From Clostridia bacterium (GTDB lineage: Bacteria > Bacillota > Clostridia > Oscillospirales > CAG-272): a DNA stretch of 9,485 nucleotides. The stretch is from NCBI GenBank assembly GCA_017520365.1, contig JAFXFQ010000229.1:1-9485 (forward strand). The letters are read 5' to 3'. The position numbers were made by a program, and so were the translations under genes. Each line of letters begins with the position of its first letter. Positions within the stretch are counted from its first letter, which is position 1. The notes under the pieces were generated by a model, which saw only the letters and a list, made by a program, of their open reading frames with translations, searched no databases and was not told the DNA's origin. Shown one piece after another: positions 1 through 5,875 of this stretch.

Positions 1-731
1 ACATAGGCTTCGGCGCCTGCAACAGTTTTTGCAAGGTCAGCAAGACGGGGGAGCACCACTCTTTCCGTATAAAAGTGGCCTGCCGTGAATATATTTATGC
101 CGCTCTCTGCGCTGTCAAGGCTTTTATTGTATCCGCTCTCGCCTGTTACGAGGGTATCGGCGCCTGCCTTCTCAGCGGCAGAAATAAGGTCGCCGCCGCC
201 ACCGCCAACTACTGCAACACGGGATACGGGGTGGGAAATATGAGCGCAGACAGAGGGCGCACCAAGCGCATTTTTAACGAGGGATCCAAACTCTGCAGGA
301 TCGCAGACGGATGTACTGCCGATCCTTCCCAGAGTGGGGCTGTCCTCATCACCGAAGGGGGTCAGGTCTGTGAGACCCAGCGCTTTAGCAAGTGCGTCGT
401 TAACGCCCTCCTCGCCTGCGTCGAGGCGTGTATGGAGGGATATTACGGAGATGCCTGCCTTCATAGCACGGATAACGCGGCGGCCGACCACGTCAAAGCT
501 GTTGAGGGCGCGCAGTCCTTTAAAGATCAGGGGATGGTGGCAAAGTACGGTATCAAATCCGCCCTCCTCGGCTGTCTTAAGCACGGATTCTGTTGCATCC
601 AATGCAACGAGGACCTTTTTTACCTCTGCATTATCGTCGGGACAGCACATAAGGCCGTCATTATCCCAGCTTGATGAGAGGGAGGAGGGATAAAGCTTTG
701 AAAGAGCATTATAAAATTCAATTATTTTCAT
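1..731 (-). CDS. Nif3-like dinuclear metal-centre protein (3' end cut by window)
   Basis: Reading from ATG at 731, the first 243 residues are visible; the C-terminus lies beyond the left edge. All Nif3-family landmarks are present: WDNDGL at residues 22-27, a metal-binding HHP with His65-His66, HTRLDA with Asp104, and GHFYTE with His219 and Glu223. These correspond to the two-histidine, Asp, His, Glu ligands of the di-metal site known from E. coli YbgI. The segment between Asp104 and His219 is short, so this is the compact form without the PII-like insert of Bacillus YqfO. Only about 20-30 residues should be missing. The start overlaps the end of trmK by 14 bases (718-731), so the two are translationally coupled; trmK and yqfO are also neighbours in Bacillus subtilis. 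The cellular role of the family is unsettled: GTP cyclohydrolase activity has been proposed for some members, and many annotations of that kind are unreliable. Confidence 0.95.
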   Translation of the reverse strand, partial: MKIIEFYNALSKLYPSSLSSSWDNDGLMCCPDDNAEVKKVLVALDATESVLKTAEEGGFDTVLCHHPLIFKGLRALNSFDVVGRRVIRAMKAGISVISLHTRLDAGEEGVNDALAKALGLTDLTPFGDEDSPTLGRIGSTSVCDPAEFGSLVKNALGAPSVCAHISHPVSRVAVVGGGGGDLISAAEKAGADTLVTGESGYNKSLDSAESGINIFTAGHFYTERVVLPRLADLAKTVAGAEAY

Positions 732-1434
732 TATCAAGTATCCTTTCGCGGATGGAGTAAAGCTCTGATAGAAGGCTGTTTTGCCGGGCACAATCAAGGC
801 CGCCCTGAAGTCTTCCCTCAACGGCTCTTTCTGTTTTTTGGATAAGGTTATCAAGGGCTTCTCTGAAAACGGGAGAGGGGGAAGTAATGTTTTCCTCTCC
901 CAGCTCAAGGGCTGCAGAGGAGAGTGCTCTCTTTTGGCCGTCATAGTGGCAGACAATGCACTGGTAAAGCTTGTCCTGTGCCTTTACCATTCCGCCGCCG
1001 TCTGTGGCAAAGCCGTTTTCTGCAAGGTACAGGCGCAGTCGCTCCGGGTGGGACATAGGCTGAAGGATGAGACGTACGCTTTCTCTTTTTACGTAATCGG
1101 AGGCACCGATAATACCGGCAATAAGCTCGCCCCCCATACCGCAGATAACGATATCGGTGACACCCTTTTCTGAAAGAGGGAGTCCGTTAAGGCCGTCCGC
1201 AAGGCAGAAGGTCACATTTTCTTCAATTCCGTAGCGGGCGCAGTTTATGCGTGCACGCTCCAAGGGTCCCTCGTTTATATCTGCCGCAATTGCCCTTTGG
1301 CATTTGCCCGCAAGGATCAGGTAAATGGGGAGATAAGCGTGGTCGGTGCCAATATCGGCAACGCACTCACCCTTGACAAAGGATGCCGCAAGGGACAGAC
1401 GGGCATCAAGCGTCGGTATGCTTTTTTCGGTCAT
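718..1434 (-). CDS. trmK: tRNA (adenine(22)-N1)-methyltransferase TrmK
   Basis: This 238-residue protein matches TrmK, which methylates N1 of adenine 22 in the tRNA D-loop using S-adenosylmethionine. The Rossmann-type SAM-binding motif ADIGTDHAYLP is at residues 26-36, preceded by the family's LDARL start at 9-13. The GMGGELI segment at 99-105 and LQPMSHPERLR at 124-134 are also typical, the latter covering the motif-IV-like position. The C-terminal third, from about residue 175, is helical and charged, as in the coiled-coil domain of known TrmK structures. Length is normal. ATG at 1434 gives the expected N-terminus, although no good Shine-Dalgarno sequence precedes it. The gene ends with TGA at 718-720, inside the start of the Nif3-family gene. 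I could not find a convincing promoter just upstream; the region is occupied by repeat modules. Confidence 0.95.
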   Translation of the reverse strand: MTEKSIPTLDARLSLAASFVKGECVADIGTDHAYLPIYLILAGKCQRAIAADINEGPLERARINCARYGIEENVTFCLADGLNGLPLSEKGVTDIVICGMGGELIAGIIGASDYVKRESVRLILQPMSHPERLRLYLAENGFATDGGGMVKAQDKLYQCIVCHYDGQKRALSSAALELGEENITSPSPVFREALDNLIQKTERAVEGRLQGGLDCARQNSLLSELYSIRERILDNENN

Positions 1435-1491
1435 GATATGTAAATCTTTGCTTTAAAATATATTTTCGGTTTTGTCTATGGAGATTCGGTA

Positions 1492-1522
1492 AATTGTAGG
1501 GGCGGATTCCATATCCGCCCGA
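1492..1522 (+). repeat. TTGTAGGG module, copy A of a 31-base direct repeat
   Basis: This 31-base stretch is identical to 1887-1917. It opens with AATTGTAGG and contains a perfect 8-base-pair hairpin: GGGCGGAT at 1500-1507 and ATCCGCCC at 1513-1520, with a 5-base loop TCCAT. The copies lie 395 bases apart in the same orientation. GC-rich hairpins headed by GTAGGGGCGG recur, to my knowledge, between genes in many clostridial genomes. The function is unknown. Confidence 0.9.
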
Positions 1523-1549
1523 TATCTGCACGGAGAACAAAGAATTTGG

Positions 1550-1626
1550 TTGTAGGGCGGGGGCTTGCTCGGAACCCCCAAAAGCTCGCAAGCTCACTTT
1601 CGGGGAACCCCACGCTTGCTCCCGCC
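1550..1626 (+). repeat. TTGTAGGG module with long imperfect GC-rich stem
   Basis: This module opens with TTGTAGGG at 1550-1557. GGCGGG at 1556-1561 can pair with CCCGCC at 1621-1626, and the pairing extends imperfectly inward (GGCGGGGGCTTGC against GCTTGCTCCCGCC). The interior holds further pairing arms: CCCC at about 1575-1579 against CGGGG at about 1601-1605, and the related AGCTCGCAAGCT at 1583-1594. It appears to be a structured RNA or DNA element rather than coding sequence. The open frames crossing it in several phases look like by-products of its GC-rich composition. Confidence 0.7.
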
Positions 1627-1672
1627 GAAACGAATAACCCGCACAAACAAAACGGCGGCGCGATATACCATG

Positions 1673-1818
1673 TTGTAGGGGGCGACGTCCTCGACGCACC
1701 GTTGCAAACAAACGATAAAATCAATATAAAATGTCCGTCGTTTATATGTTCGTAGCCGTAAATCTCGTAAGAATTAATCGTCTCGTTCACGGACCGTCGA
1801 GGACGTCGGTCCCTACAA
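1673..1818. repeat. 146-base unit bounded by 24-base inverted repeats
   Basis: The left end (1673-1696) and the reverse complement of the right end (1795-1818) agree at 22 of 24 positions. Both read TTGTAGGG, two variable bases, then CGACGTCCTCGACG. Similarity continues more loosely inward (CACCGTTG against GTCCGTGAAC, then ACGAT in both). The AT-richer core at about 1715-1785 has no convincing coding sequence. The form suggests either a miniature non-autonomous mobile unit or two modules of the same family inserted head to head. No target-site duplication is evident at the edges. Confidence is high for the inverted repeat and low for mobility. Confidence 0.75.
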
Positions 1819-1886
1819 TTCAATCGTTCGTTGTTTATACAGACATATCATTTATTCAAATTCATGTCATCGTGCAGATGGTGGTG

Positions 1887-1917
1887 AATTGTAGGGGCGG
1901 ATTCCATATCCGCCCGA
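1887..1917 (+). repeat. TTGTAGGG module, copy B of the 31-base direct repeat
   Basis: This is an exact copy of 1492-1522, with the same 8-base-pair stem (GGGCGGAT at 1895-1902, ATCCGCCC at 1908-1915) and loop. The identity stops abruptly on both sides, which marks the ends of the repeated unit. Confidence 0.9.
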
Positions 1918-1930
1918 AAATCCAAGGTGC

Positions 1931-1958
1931 ATTGTAGGGGCGACGTCCACGGCGCCCC
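1931..1958 (+). repeat. TTGTAGGG module with GGGGCG/CGCCCC hairpin
   Basis: It opens with ATTGTAGGGG, like the 31-base repeat, but continues with CGACGTCC, as in the inverted-repeat unit, so it joins the two variants. GGGGCG at 1937-1942 pairs perfectly with CGCCCC at 1953-1958 around a 10-base loop. It lies just 17 bases from the terminator hairpin at 1975-2006. Confidence 0.75.
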
Positions 1959-1974
1959 GCAAAAGCGGTGTATT

Positions 1975-2006
1975 AAGGGCTGCTGCAAATAATTGCAACA
2001 GCCCTT
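1975..2006 (-). terminator. Hairpin terminator of murA-DUF1858 unit
   Basis: A 14-base-pair stem (1975-1988 with 1993-2006) with one G-U wobble and a 4-base loop begins 6 bases after the DUF1858 stop codon. The arms carry the GC-rich core GGGCTG/CAGCCC. Only two T residues follow on the minus strand, so the U-tract is weak. Position and stem strength still favour an intrinsic terminator or a 3'-end protecting hairpin. Confidence 0.7.
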
Positions 2007-2012
2007 TGTGAA

Positions 2013-2216
2013 TCAGTTTTTGGATGCAAGGAATTCGTTGATCTTGGAAACAAGCTCATCGCAATCTGTGCCGTGTACCTCGCAAGCTGCTTCGATGCTT
2101 TCGCCTCTGGAGTGGGGGCAGCCCAGGCAGTGCATACCTATCTCAAAAAAGAACTGAGCGGTGTCGATATCATAATCAAGAACGTCGCCGATGATTGTGT
2201 CTTTTGTTACTTCCAT
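2013..2216 (-). CDS. DUF1858 small redox-disulfide domain protein
   Basis: This is a complete 67-residue protein of the DUF1858 type (a family also named after its association with the hybrid cluster protein). The pattern is I-x-DVL at residues 9-13, then a conserved helix ending in GMHCLGCPHS at residues 27-36, with the CxxC pair Cys30 and Cys33. Two further cysteines, Cys45 and Cys52, follow in the GESIEAAC region and after it. The short two-helix fold is thought to carry a redox-active disulfide or bind metal; no reaction has been established. The start is well supported by AAGGAG about 8 bases before ATG at 2216. The gene begins 30 bases after murA ends, so the two are probably cotranscribed. 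No hcp gene is visible nearby. Confidence 0.9.
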   Translation of the reverse strand: MEVTKDTIIGDVLDYDIDTAQFFFEIGMHCLGCPHSRGESIEAACEVHGTDCDELVSKINEFLASKN

Positions 2217-2246
2217 TTTTTTATCTCCTTTGTTTTATAGCTTCCC

Positions 2247-3512
2247 TTAGTCGGGATATGAAACTTTTTCAATATCTGCTCCAAGGCTCTTCAGCTTGCC
2301 TACAACGTCGTCGTAGCCGCGCTCGATGAGGTGGATCTGTGAGATCTCCGTGGTGCCCTCGGCGCAGAGGCCTGCGATTATCATTGCAACGCCTGCTCTA
2401 AGGTCTACCGCTTCAACGGATGCGCCGTGGAGGGGCTTGCCGCCCTCGATGACTGCGCTTCTGCCGTCTACATTGATTGCGGCGCCCATCTTCTGGAGCT
2501 CTGCAACGTAGCGGAATCTCTTTTCGTAAACGCCCTCGGTAACACAGCTAACTCCGTCTGCAAGGCAGAGCAGGGTTGCCATCTGGGGCTGCATATCTGT
2601 GGGGAATCCGGGGTAAGGACGGGTTTTGACATTTGCCTTTCTTACTGTATCCTTACCGGTGACAACAACGGAATCGTCGTACTCATCAACGATGGCGCCC
2701 GTCTCCTCGATCTTTGAGGAAACGCACTCAAGGTGCTTGGGAATAACGTTTGTGAGGCGAACGCAGCCGCCTGTTGCCGCTGCCGCGATCATATAAGTGC
2801 CTGCCTCGATCATATCGGGGATGATGGCATAGGTACAGCCGTGGAGGTTGTTCACGCCCTTGATCTTGATAACGTCCGTACCTGCACCGCTGATGCGCGC
2901 GCCGCAGGTGTTGAGAAAGTTTGCAAGGTCTACGATATGAGGCTCACGGGCAGCATTTTCTATAACTGTGGTGCCCTCGGCAAGAACTGCCGCAAGCATA
3001 ACGTTGATGGTTGCGCCGACTGTGACAAAGTCGAAAAAAATGTTGGCGCCCACGGGGCCGTGCTCACTTTCGATCTCTACCATATCGCAGTCAACGTTTA
3101 CCTTTGCGCCCAGGTATTCAAAGCCCTTGACGTGCTGGTCGATAGGTCTGCCTCCGAAGTCGCATCCGCCCGGATATGCTACCGTGGATCTGCCGAAGCG
3201 GCCGAACTCGCTTCCGAGAAGGTAGTATGAGGCACGGATCTTGCGGACAAGCTCGGGGCGGGACGTTCCGCAACGAAGCTCTGTGCAGTCTATTTCAACG
3301 GCGTTTTTACCTACAGAGGTAACAGTTGCGCCCATCTCCTTGAGAATATTCAGTGATAGCGCTACGTCACGCACGTCGGGAACGTTTTCTATAATGCATT
3401 TATCTTCAACGAGGGCGCAGGCATAAATGATGGGAAGAGCGGCATTTTTCATTCCGCTGATCTCAACACTGCCGTGAAGGCTTGCCCCTCCCTTAACTAC
3501 TATTTTATCCAT
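2247..3512 (-). CDS. murA: UDP-N-acetylglucosamine 1-carboxyvinyltransferase MurA
   Basis: This enzyme transfers enolpyruvate from phosphoenolpyruvate to the 3'-OH of UDP-N-acetylglucosamine in the cytoplasm, the first committed step of peptidoglycan synthesis. At 421 residues it has the normal length. The visible signature residues are Lys22 and Asn23 in SGMKNAAL, the catalytic loop YPGGCDFGGRPID with Cys117 (equivalent to E. coli Cys115), and PGFPTDMQPQ at 301-310 with the general-base Asp305. The C-terminal DLRAG (370-374) and IERGYD (397-402... read as I-E-R-G-Y-D) are also present. Because the loop cysteine is retained, the enzyme should be of the fosfomycin-sensitive type. ATG at 3512 is preceded by AAAGGA at about 11 bases, a slightly long spacing. 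The stop is TAA. Clostridia often carry two MurA paralogues, and sequence alone here does not say which one this is. Confidence 0.97.
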   Translation of the reverse strand: MDKIVVKGGASLHGSVEISGMKNAALPIIYACALVEDKCIIENVPDVRDVALSLNILKEMGATVTSVGKNAVEIDCTELRCGTSRPELVRKIRASYYLLGSEFGRFGRSTVAYPGGCDFGGRPIDQHVKGFEYLGAKVNVDCDMVEIESEHGPVGANIFFDFVTVGATINVMLAAVLAEGTTVIENAAREPHIVDLANFLNTCGARISGAGTDVIKIKGVNNLHGCTYAIIPDMIEAGTYMIAAAATGGCVRLTNVIPKHLECVSSKIEETGAIVDEYDDSVVVTGKDTVRKANVKTRPYPGFPTDMQPQMATLLCLADGVSCVTEGVYEKRFRYVAELQKMGAAINVDGRSAVIEGGKPLHGASVEAVDLRAGVAMIIAGLCAEGTTEISQIHLIERGYDDVVGKLKSLGADIEKVSYPD

Positions 3513-3561
3513 GAACAGTCGATTCCTTTCAGATAAGGGTTATATTTCGATATATAGTCAC

Positions 3562-3613
3562 GCCGAATTACGGCAAAAAAGTCTCAAAACAGGCGGAGCA
3601 GGGAGACTGCTCC
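3562..3613 (-). promoter_or_regulatory. Structured murA 5' leader with competing hairpins
   Basis: Reading on the minus strand, GGAGCAG (3613-3607) pairs perfectly with CTGCTCC (3601-3595) around a 5-base loop. An alternative pairing uses GTCTC (3607-3603), which spans the loop and one base of the first stem, with GAGAC (3585-3581). That second stem is followed directly by six T residues (3580-3575). A small GCCG/CGGC hairpin follows at 3574-3562. The two larger stems cannot form together, so the arrangement resembles an attenuator. The alternative stem is only 5 pairs with a 17-base loop, so this remains a hypothesis. Confidence 0.4.
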
Positions 3614-3625
3614 ATAATTCACATT

Positions 3626-3634
3626 ATTATAACA
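3626..3634 (-). promoter_or_regulatory. Extended -10 promoter of murA
   Basis: On the minus strand the sequence reads TGTTATAAT, a perfect extended -10 (TGnTATAAT). The -35 position, 17 bases upstream, is a poor match (TTCCTT), which is tolerated with an extended -10. Transcription would start near 3618, giving a leader of roughly 105 bases before the murA ATG at 3512. Confidence 0.7.
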
Positions 3635-3646
3635 GATTTTCCGTGG

Positions 3647-3670
3647 AAAAGGAAGAGGTTTTCTTCTTTT
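3647..3670 (-). terminator. Weak AT-rich hairpin between DUF3810 gene and murA promoter
   Basis: On the minus strand AAAAGAAGA (3670-3662) can pair with TCTTCCTTTT (3656-3647) with one bulged base, ending in four T residues. It lies between the end of the lnt operon and the murA promoter, where a terminator is expected. The stem is almost entirely A-T, so stability is low. No better terminator for the operon is visible in 3671-3788, which otherwise shows nothing recognisable. Confidence 0.25.
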
Positions 3671-3788
3671 TTTTCTTTACTGCGAAAAGTTGTGCAATTC
3701 ATACCATGAAGCACTTGCCTGTTTGTGGAATATATGTAATACACAAAAGCACAATAACGGGTATATTACCAATCTATTCCGAAAGGGA

Positions 3789-4892
3789 TCATTTGCCATT
3801 CATATAATATGCGACTGCCAGGTGGGTCACAAGACCGTAGCTGACGGTACCCTGATTGCCCTGACTTTCAAGGTAGGCATCGTTCAGGCTGTCTGCCACC
3901 TTTGAGGCAGTTGTGTCGCGGTACTTGTCAAAAAAGAGGGAATATGCACGAAGTTCGCTTTTTGCCAAAGGTGACAGGAGGGAATTCTGCATTTGCCAAA
4001 GTTCCGGGTCTGTGCTATACAGGCTATCGGAAAGGTACTCATAGAGGTTGAGGAGGGCAGAATAGCGCAGGTAGTTGTCAGAGGAGGCCCGCATTGCGAG
4101 AAAGGCTGTGAAATTTGCCTCCTCCTCCCTTGCTATTCCTCTCTGGTGAGCCATTTCGTGGGCGGCGGTGAAGGCCACCACGAAATCGGGATAGTTTGTA
4201 TTGACGTTGGCCTCTCCCGTGAAAAAGGAGTATATGCCCGAGAGGTGGGTATAGGTCATAAGGGGGCTTATGACCAATGGCTTTACGTCTGAGTGAAAAT
4301 TATTGATGATGCCATAGTCTTTTTCAAAGGAATCGTATGATATGGAGAGCTTTTGAGAAAGCTCCTTTATTCCGTAGGGGGAGACGGAAGCACCGTCCTT
4401 TACGAAGGTGACCGTTTCTGCGGCCTCGTTCAGCTCTTCTATAACGAGGAGGGTGGTTTCGTAAAGCGTCTCTGCAGTTATCTCGGCTTTGGGAAGTGAA
4501 AGCTTTTTTTCAAGGGTGGAGGTGCGGTATCCGGGGGCAAAGCCTGCCGAAAAGAAAAGCCAGACTACAGCGGCTATGGTTAGTATTACTGAAATGACTT
4601 TTAAAAGCTCTCTCTTTCCTTTTTTTGCTCCCCTGACGGCGCTGCGAACAAAAACGGCAGCTATTGCGGGGGAGGAAAGGAGGAGAAGCTCCATAAACGA
4701 AAAGGGGAGAAATGAGAAAACCGCGGCAAGGATAAAGCGGATAAATGTGCCTGCAGTGATGTTCCAGAAATCGGCAAAGGGCACAAAAAGGGTGGAGAAA
4801 AGCAATACTGCGCTTCCTGCAAGAAATATCCCGAGGGGCACAAAAATCAGGGCACTCACGGGAGCTATTCTTCCTTTTTTTGAATTCATCAT
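3789..4892 (-). CDS. DUF3810 membrane protein with HExxH zinc-peptidase-like motif
   Basis: A 367-residue membrane protein. Hydrophobic segments lie at about residues 11-37, 48-83 (probably two passes or one long one) and 97-118, followed by a soluble domain of about 250 residues. That domain contains AHEMAHQRG with the HExxH motif at His245-Glu246-His249, and EEEANF at 256-261 supplies a candidate third ligand. This combination identifies DUF3810. The arrangement is that of a membrane-anchored zinc metallopeptidase, but no substrate is known and activity is inferred from the motif only. The start at 4892 overlaps the upstream stop codon in an ATGA junction, and AAAGGA lies 6 bases before it; a second ATG follows directly. 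It is the last gene of the lnt operon, which suggests an envelope role. Confidence 0.85.
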   Translation of the reverse strand: MMNSKKGRIAPVSALIFVPLGIFLAGSAVLLFSTLFVPFADFWNITAGTFIRFILAAVFSFLPFSFMELLLLSSPAIAAVFVRSAVRGAKKGKRELLKVISVILTIAAVVWLFFSAGFAPGYRTSTLEKKLSLPKAEITAETLYETTLLVIEELNEAAETVTFVKDGASVSPYGIKELSQKLSISYDSFEKDYGIINNFHSDVKPLVISPLMTYTHLSGIYSFFTGEANVNTNYPDFVVAFTAAHEMAHQRGIAREEEANFTAFLAMRASSDNYLRYSALLNLYEYLSDSLYSTDPELWQMQNSLLSPLAKSELRAYSLFFDKYRDTTASKVADSLNDAYLESQGNQGTVSYGLVTHLAVAYYMNGK

Positions 4893-5704
4893 CTTATATC
4901 CTTTTTCATTTTGTCATACAGGGCAGAGAGGTCGCCAAAGGCTTGGGTGCGGAGTGACGCTTCGCAAAGGTCGGCCTTTTGCTCACCGATGATGGCTTTT
5001 ATCTCACTGCAAAGGGGGGAGAACACGTGAATGCGTTCACCGGTTGACGGGTGGGGAAAGGAGCAGTAGGCGGCGTGGAGTGCGTGGCGAGGGATACGGG
5101 GGTCTGTTTCTCCGTAAAGGTAGTCGCCTATCATAGGGCAGCCGAGAGCTGCGAAGTGAACTCTCAGCTGGTGTGTTCTTCCCGTTACCGGGGAGGCGAT
5201 AACGGCGCACTCGTTGCTATCGGGGTCGGTGAATACCTTTTTATAGACGGTAACGGCACGTCTTGCCCCTTCTTCGTCGGGGTCGCAGGTGCGGCGGGTG
5301 ATTATGCTGTCGGCGCACCGCTTCATCCAGAGGTCGATAACGCCCATATCCTCGGGAGGCTCCTTTTTGAGGATGGCGATATACATTTTGCCGATCTCAC
5401 CGTTTATCATTGCCTTTCCAAGGCGAAATGCGGAGAGGTGAGTATTGGCTGTTATCATAAGTCCGCTGGTGTCTCCGTCAAGACGGTTGACAGGGCGGAA
5501 AACGTAGGGGCGGTTGGAATATCTGAAGGCCAGGGCATTTGCAACGGTATCCCCTCTGTGGCTGAAGGATGGGTGGGCAGGCATGGCGCTTGGCTTATCT
5601 GCCACGGTCACCTCCGAGTCCTCGTAGGCGATGCCTATGGGGAGATCTGCGGGGGTGACGTAGGGAGAGGTATCCTCCTCTCTGTCTTCATCGCTCAGGC
5701 ACAA
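4889..5704 (-). CDS. RluA-family pseudouridine synthase, catalytic domain open frame
   Basis: This is the longest uninterrupted part of the second pseudouridine synthase in the operon. Counting 271 residues from a TTG at 5704, the catalytic motif NRLDGDTSGL at 73-82 contains the nucleophilic Asp76, and the uracil-binding motif GRTHQLRVHFAALGCPMIGD lies at 175-194. Both are intact, so the domain could isomerise uridine to pseudouridine in rRNA or tRNA. Some family members, such as RluA and TruC, work without an S4 domain. A weak ribosome site, GAGGG, lies 7 bases before TTG, so reinitiation here is conceivable. The first in-frame ATG is only at residue 41, inside the folded domain. The native gene clearly begins further upstream, at 5875 (see the overlapping interrupted-gene entry). 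The stop overlaps the DUF3810 start by 4 bases. Confidence 0.85.
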   Translation of the reverse strand: MCLSDEDREEDTSPYVTPADLPIGIAYEDSEVTVADKPSAMPAHPSFSHRGDTVANALAFRYSNRPYVFRPVNRLDGDTSGLMITANTHLSAFRLGKAMINGEIGKMYIAILKKEPPEDMGVIDLWMKRCADSIITRRTCDPDEEGARRAVTVYKKVFTDPDSNECAVIASPVTGRTHQLRVHFAALGCPMIGDYLYGETDPRIPRHALHAAYCSFPHPSTGERIHVFSPLCSEIKAIIGEQKADLCEASLRTQAFGDLSALYDKMKKDIR

Positions 5705-5875
5705 AAGGTCGCCCTCATTCAGTATATAGCGTACTGTGGCGAACTTGCCGTTTACGGCGATGCCGCCTTCGCGAGCCTTCAGCTTTTTTATAAGTCCGTT
5801 GGATTAGCCAAGGTCCTTTCTGAGAAGGTCCTTTATGGATCTTCCGCTTATTTCTTCAGTTATGATCAAGGTCAT
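4889..5875 (-). pseudogene. Full RluA-family gene interrupted by in-frame TAA at codon 24
   Basis: Continuing the catalytic frame upstream gives an S4 RNA-binding domain that starts at ATG 5875. That ATG overlaps the lnt stop in an ATGA junction and is preceded by AAGGAAAGG at about 7 bases, so it is the native start. Codon 24 (5804-5806) is TAA, within a recognisable S4 motif: residues before it read RSIKDLLRKDLG and after it SNGLIKKLKAREGGIAVNG. No frameshift is needed on either side, and the remaining 304 codons are open. Related S4 domains usually have Leu or another hydrophobic residue here, and TTA to TAA is one base change. The options are a recent nonsense mutation, an assembly or strain-mixture error, or separate expression of the catalytic part. 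TAA is a true stop elsewhere in the window (murA), which argues against codon reassignment. Confidence 0.8.

Noticed and set aside
1406..1937. Several overlapping open frames in the intergenic repeats
   Set aside because: They exist in multiple phases and on both strands, follow the repeat modules, and have low-complexity translations without domains or convincing ribosome sites.
1492..1958. Possible CRISPR array
   Set aside because: The repeats differ in length and sequence, are not evenly spaced, and occur in both orientations; no cas genes are present.
5804..5806. TAA read as a reassigned or recoded sense codon
   Set aside because: murA ends with TAA in the same window, TAA is not the selenocysteine codon, and the residue is in a structural S4 position rather than an active site.
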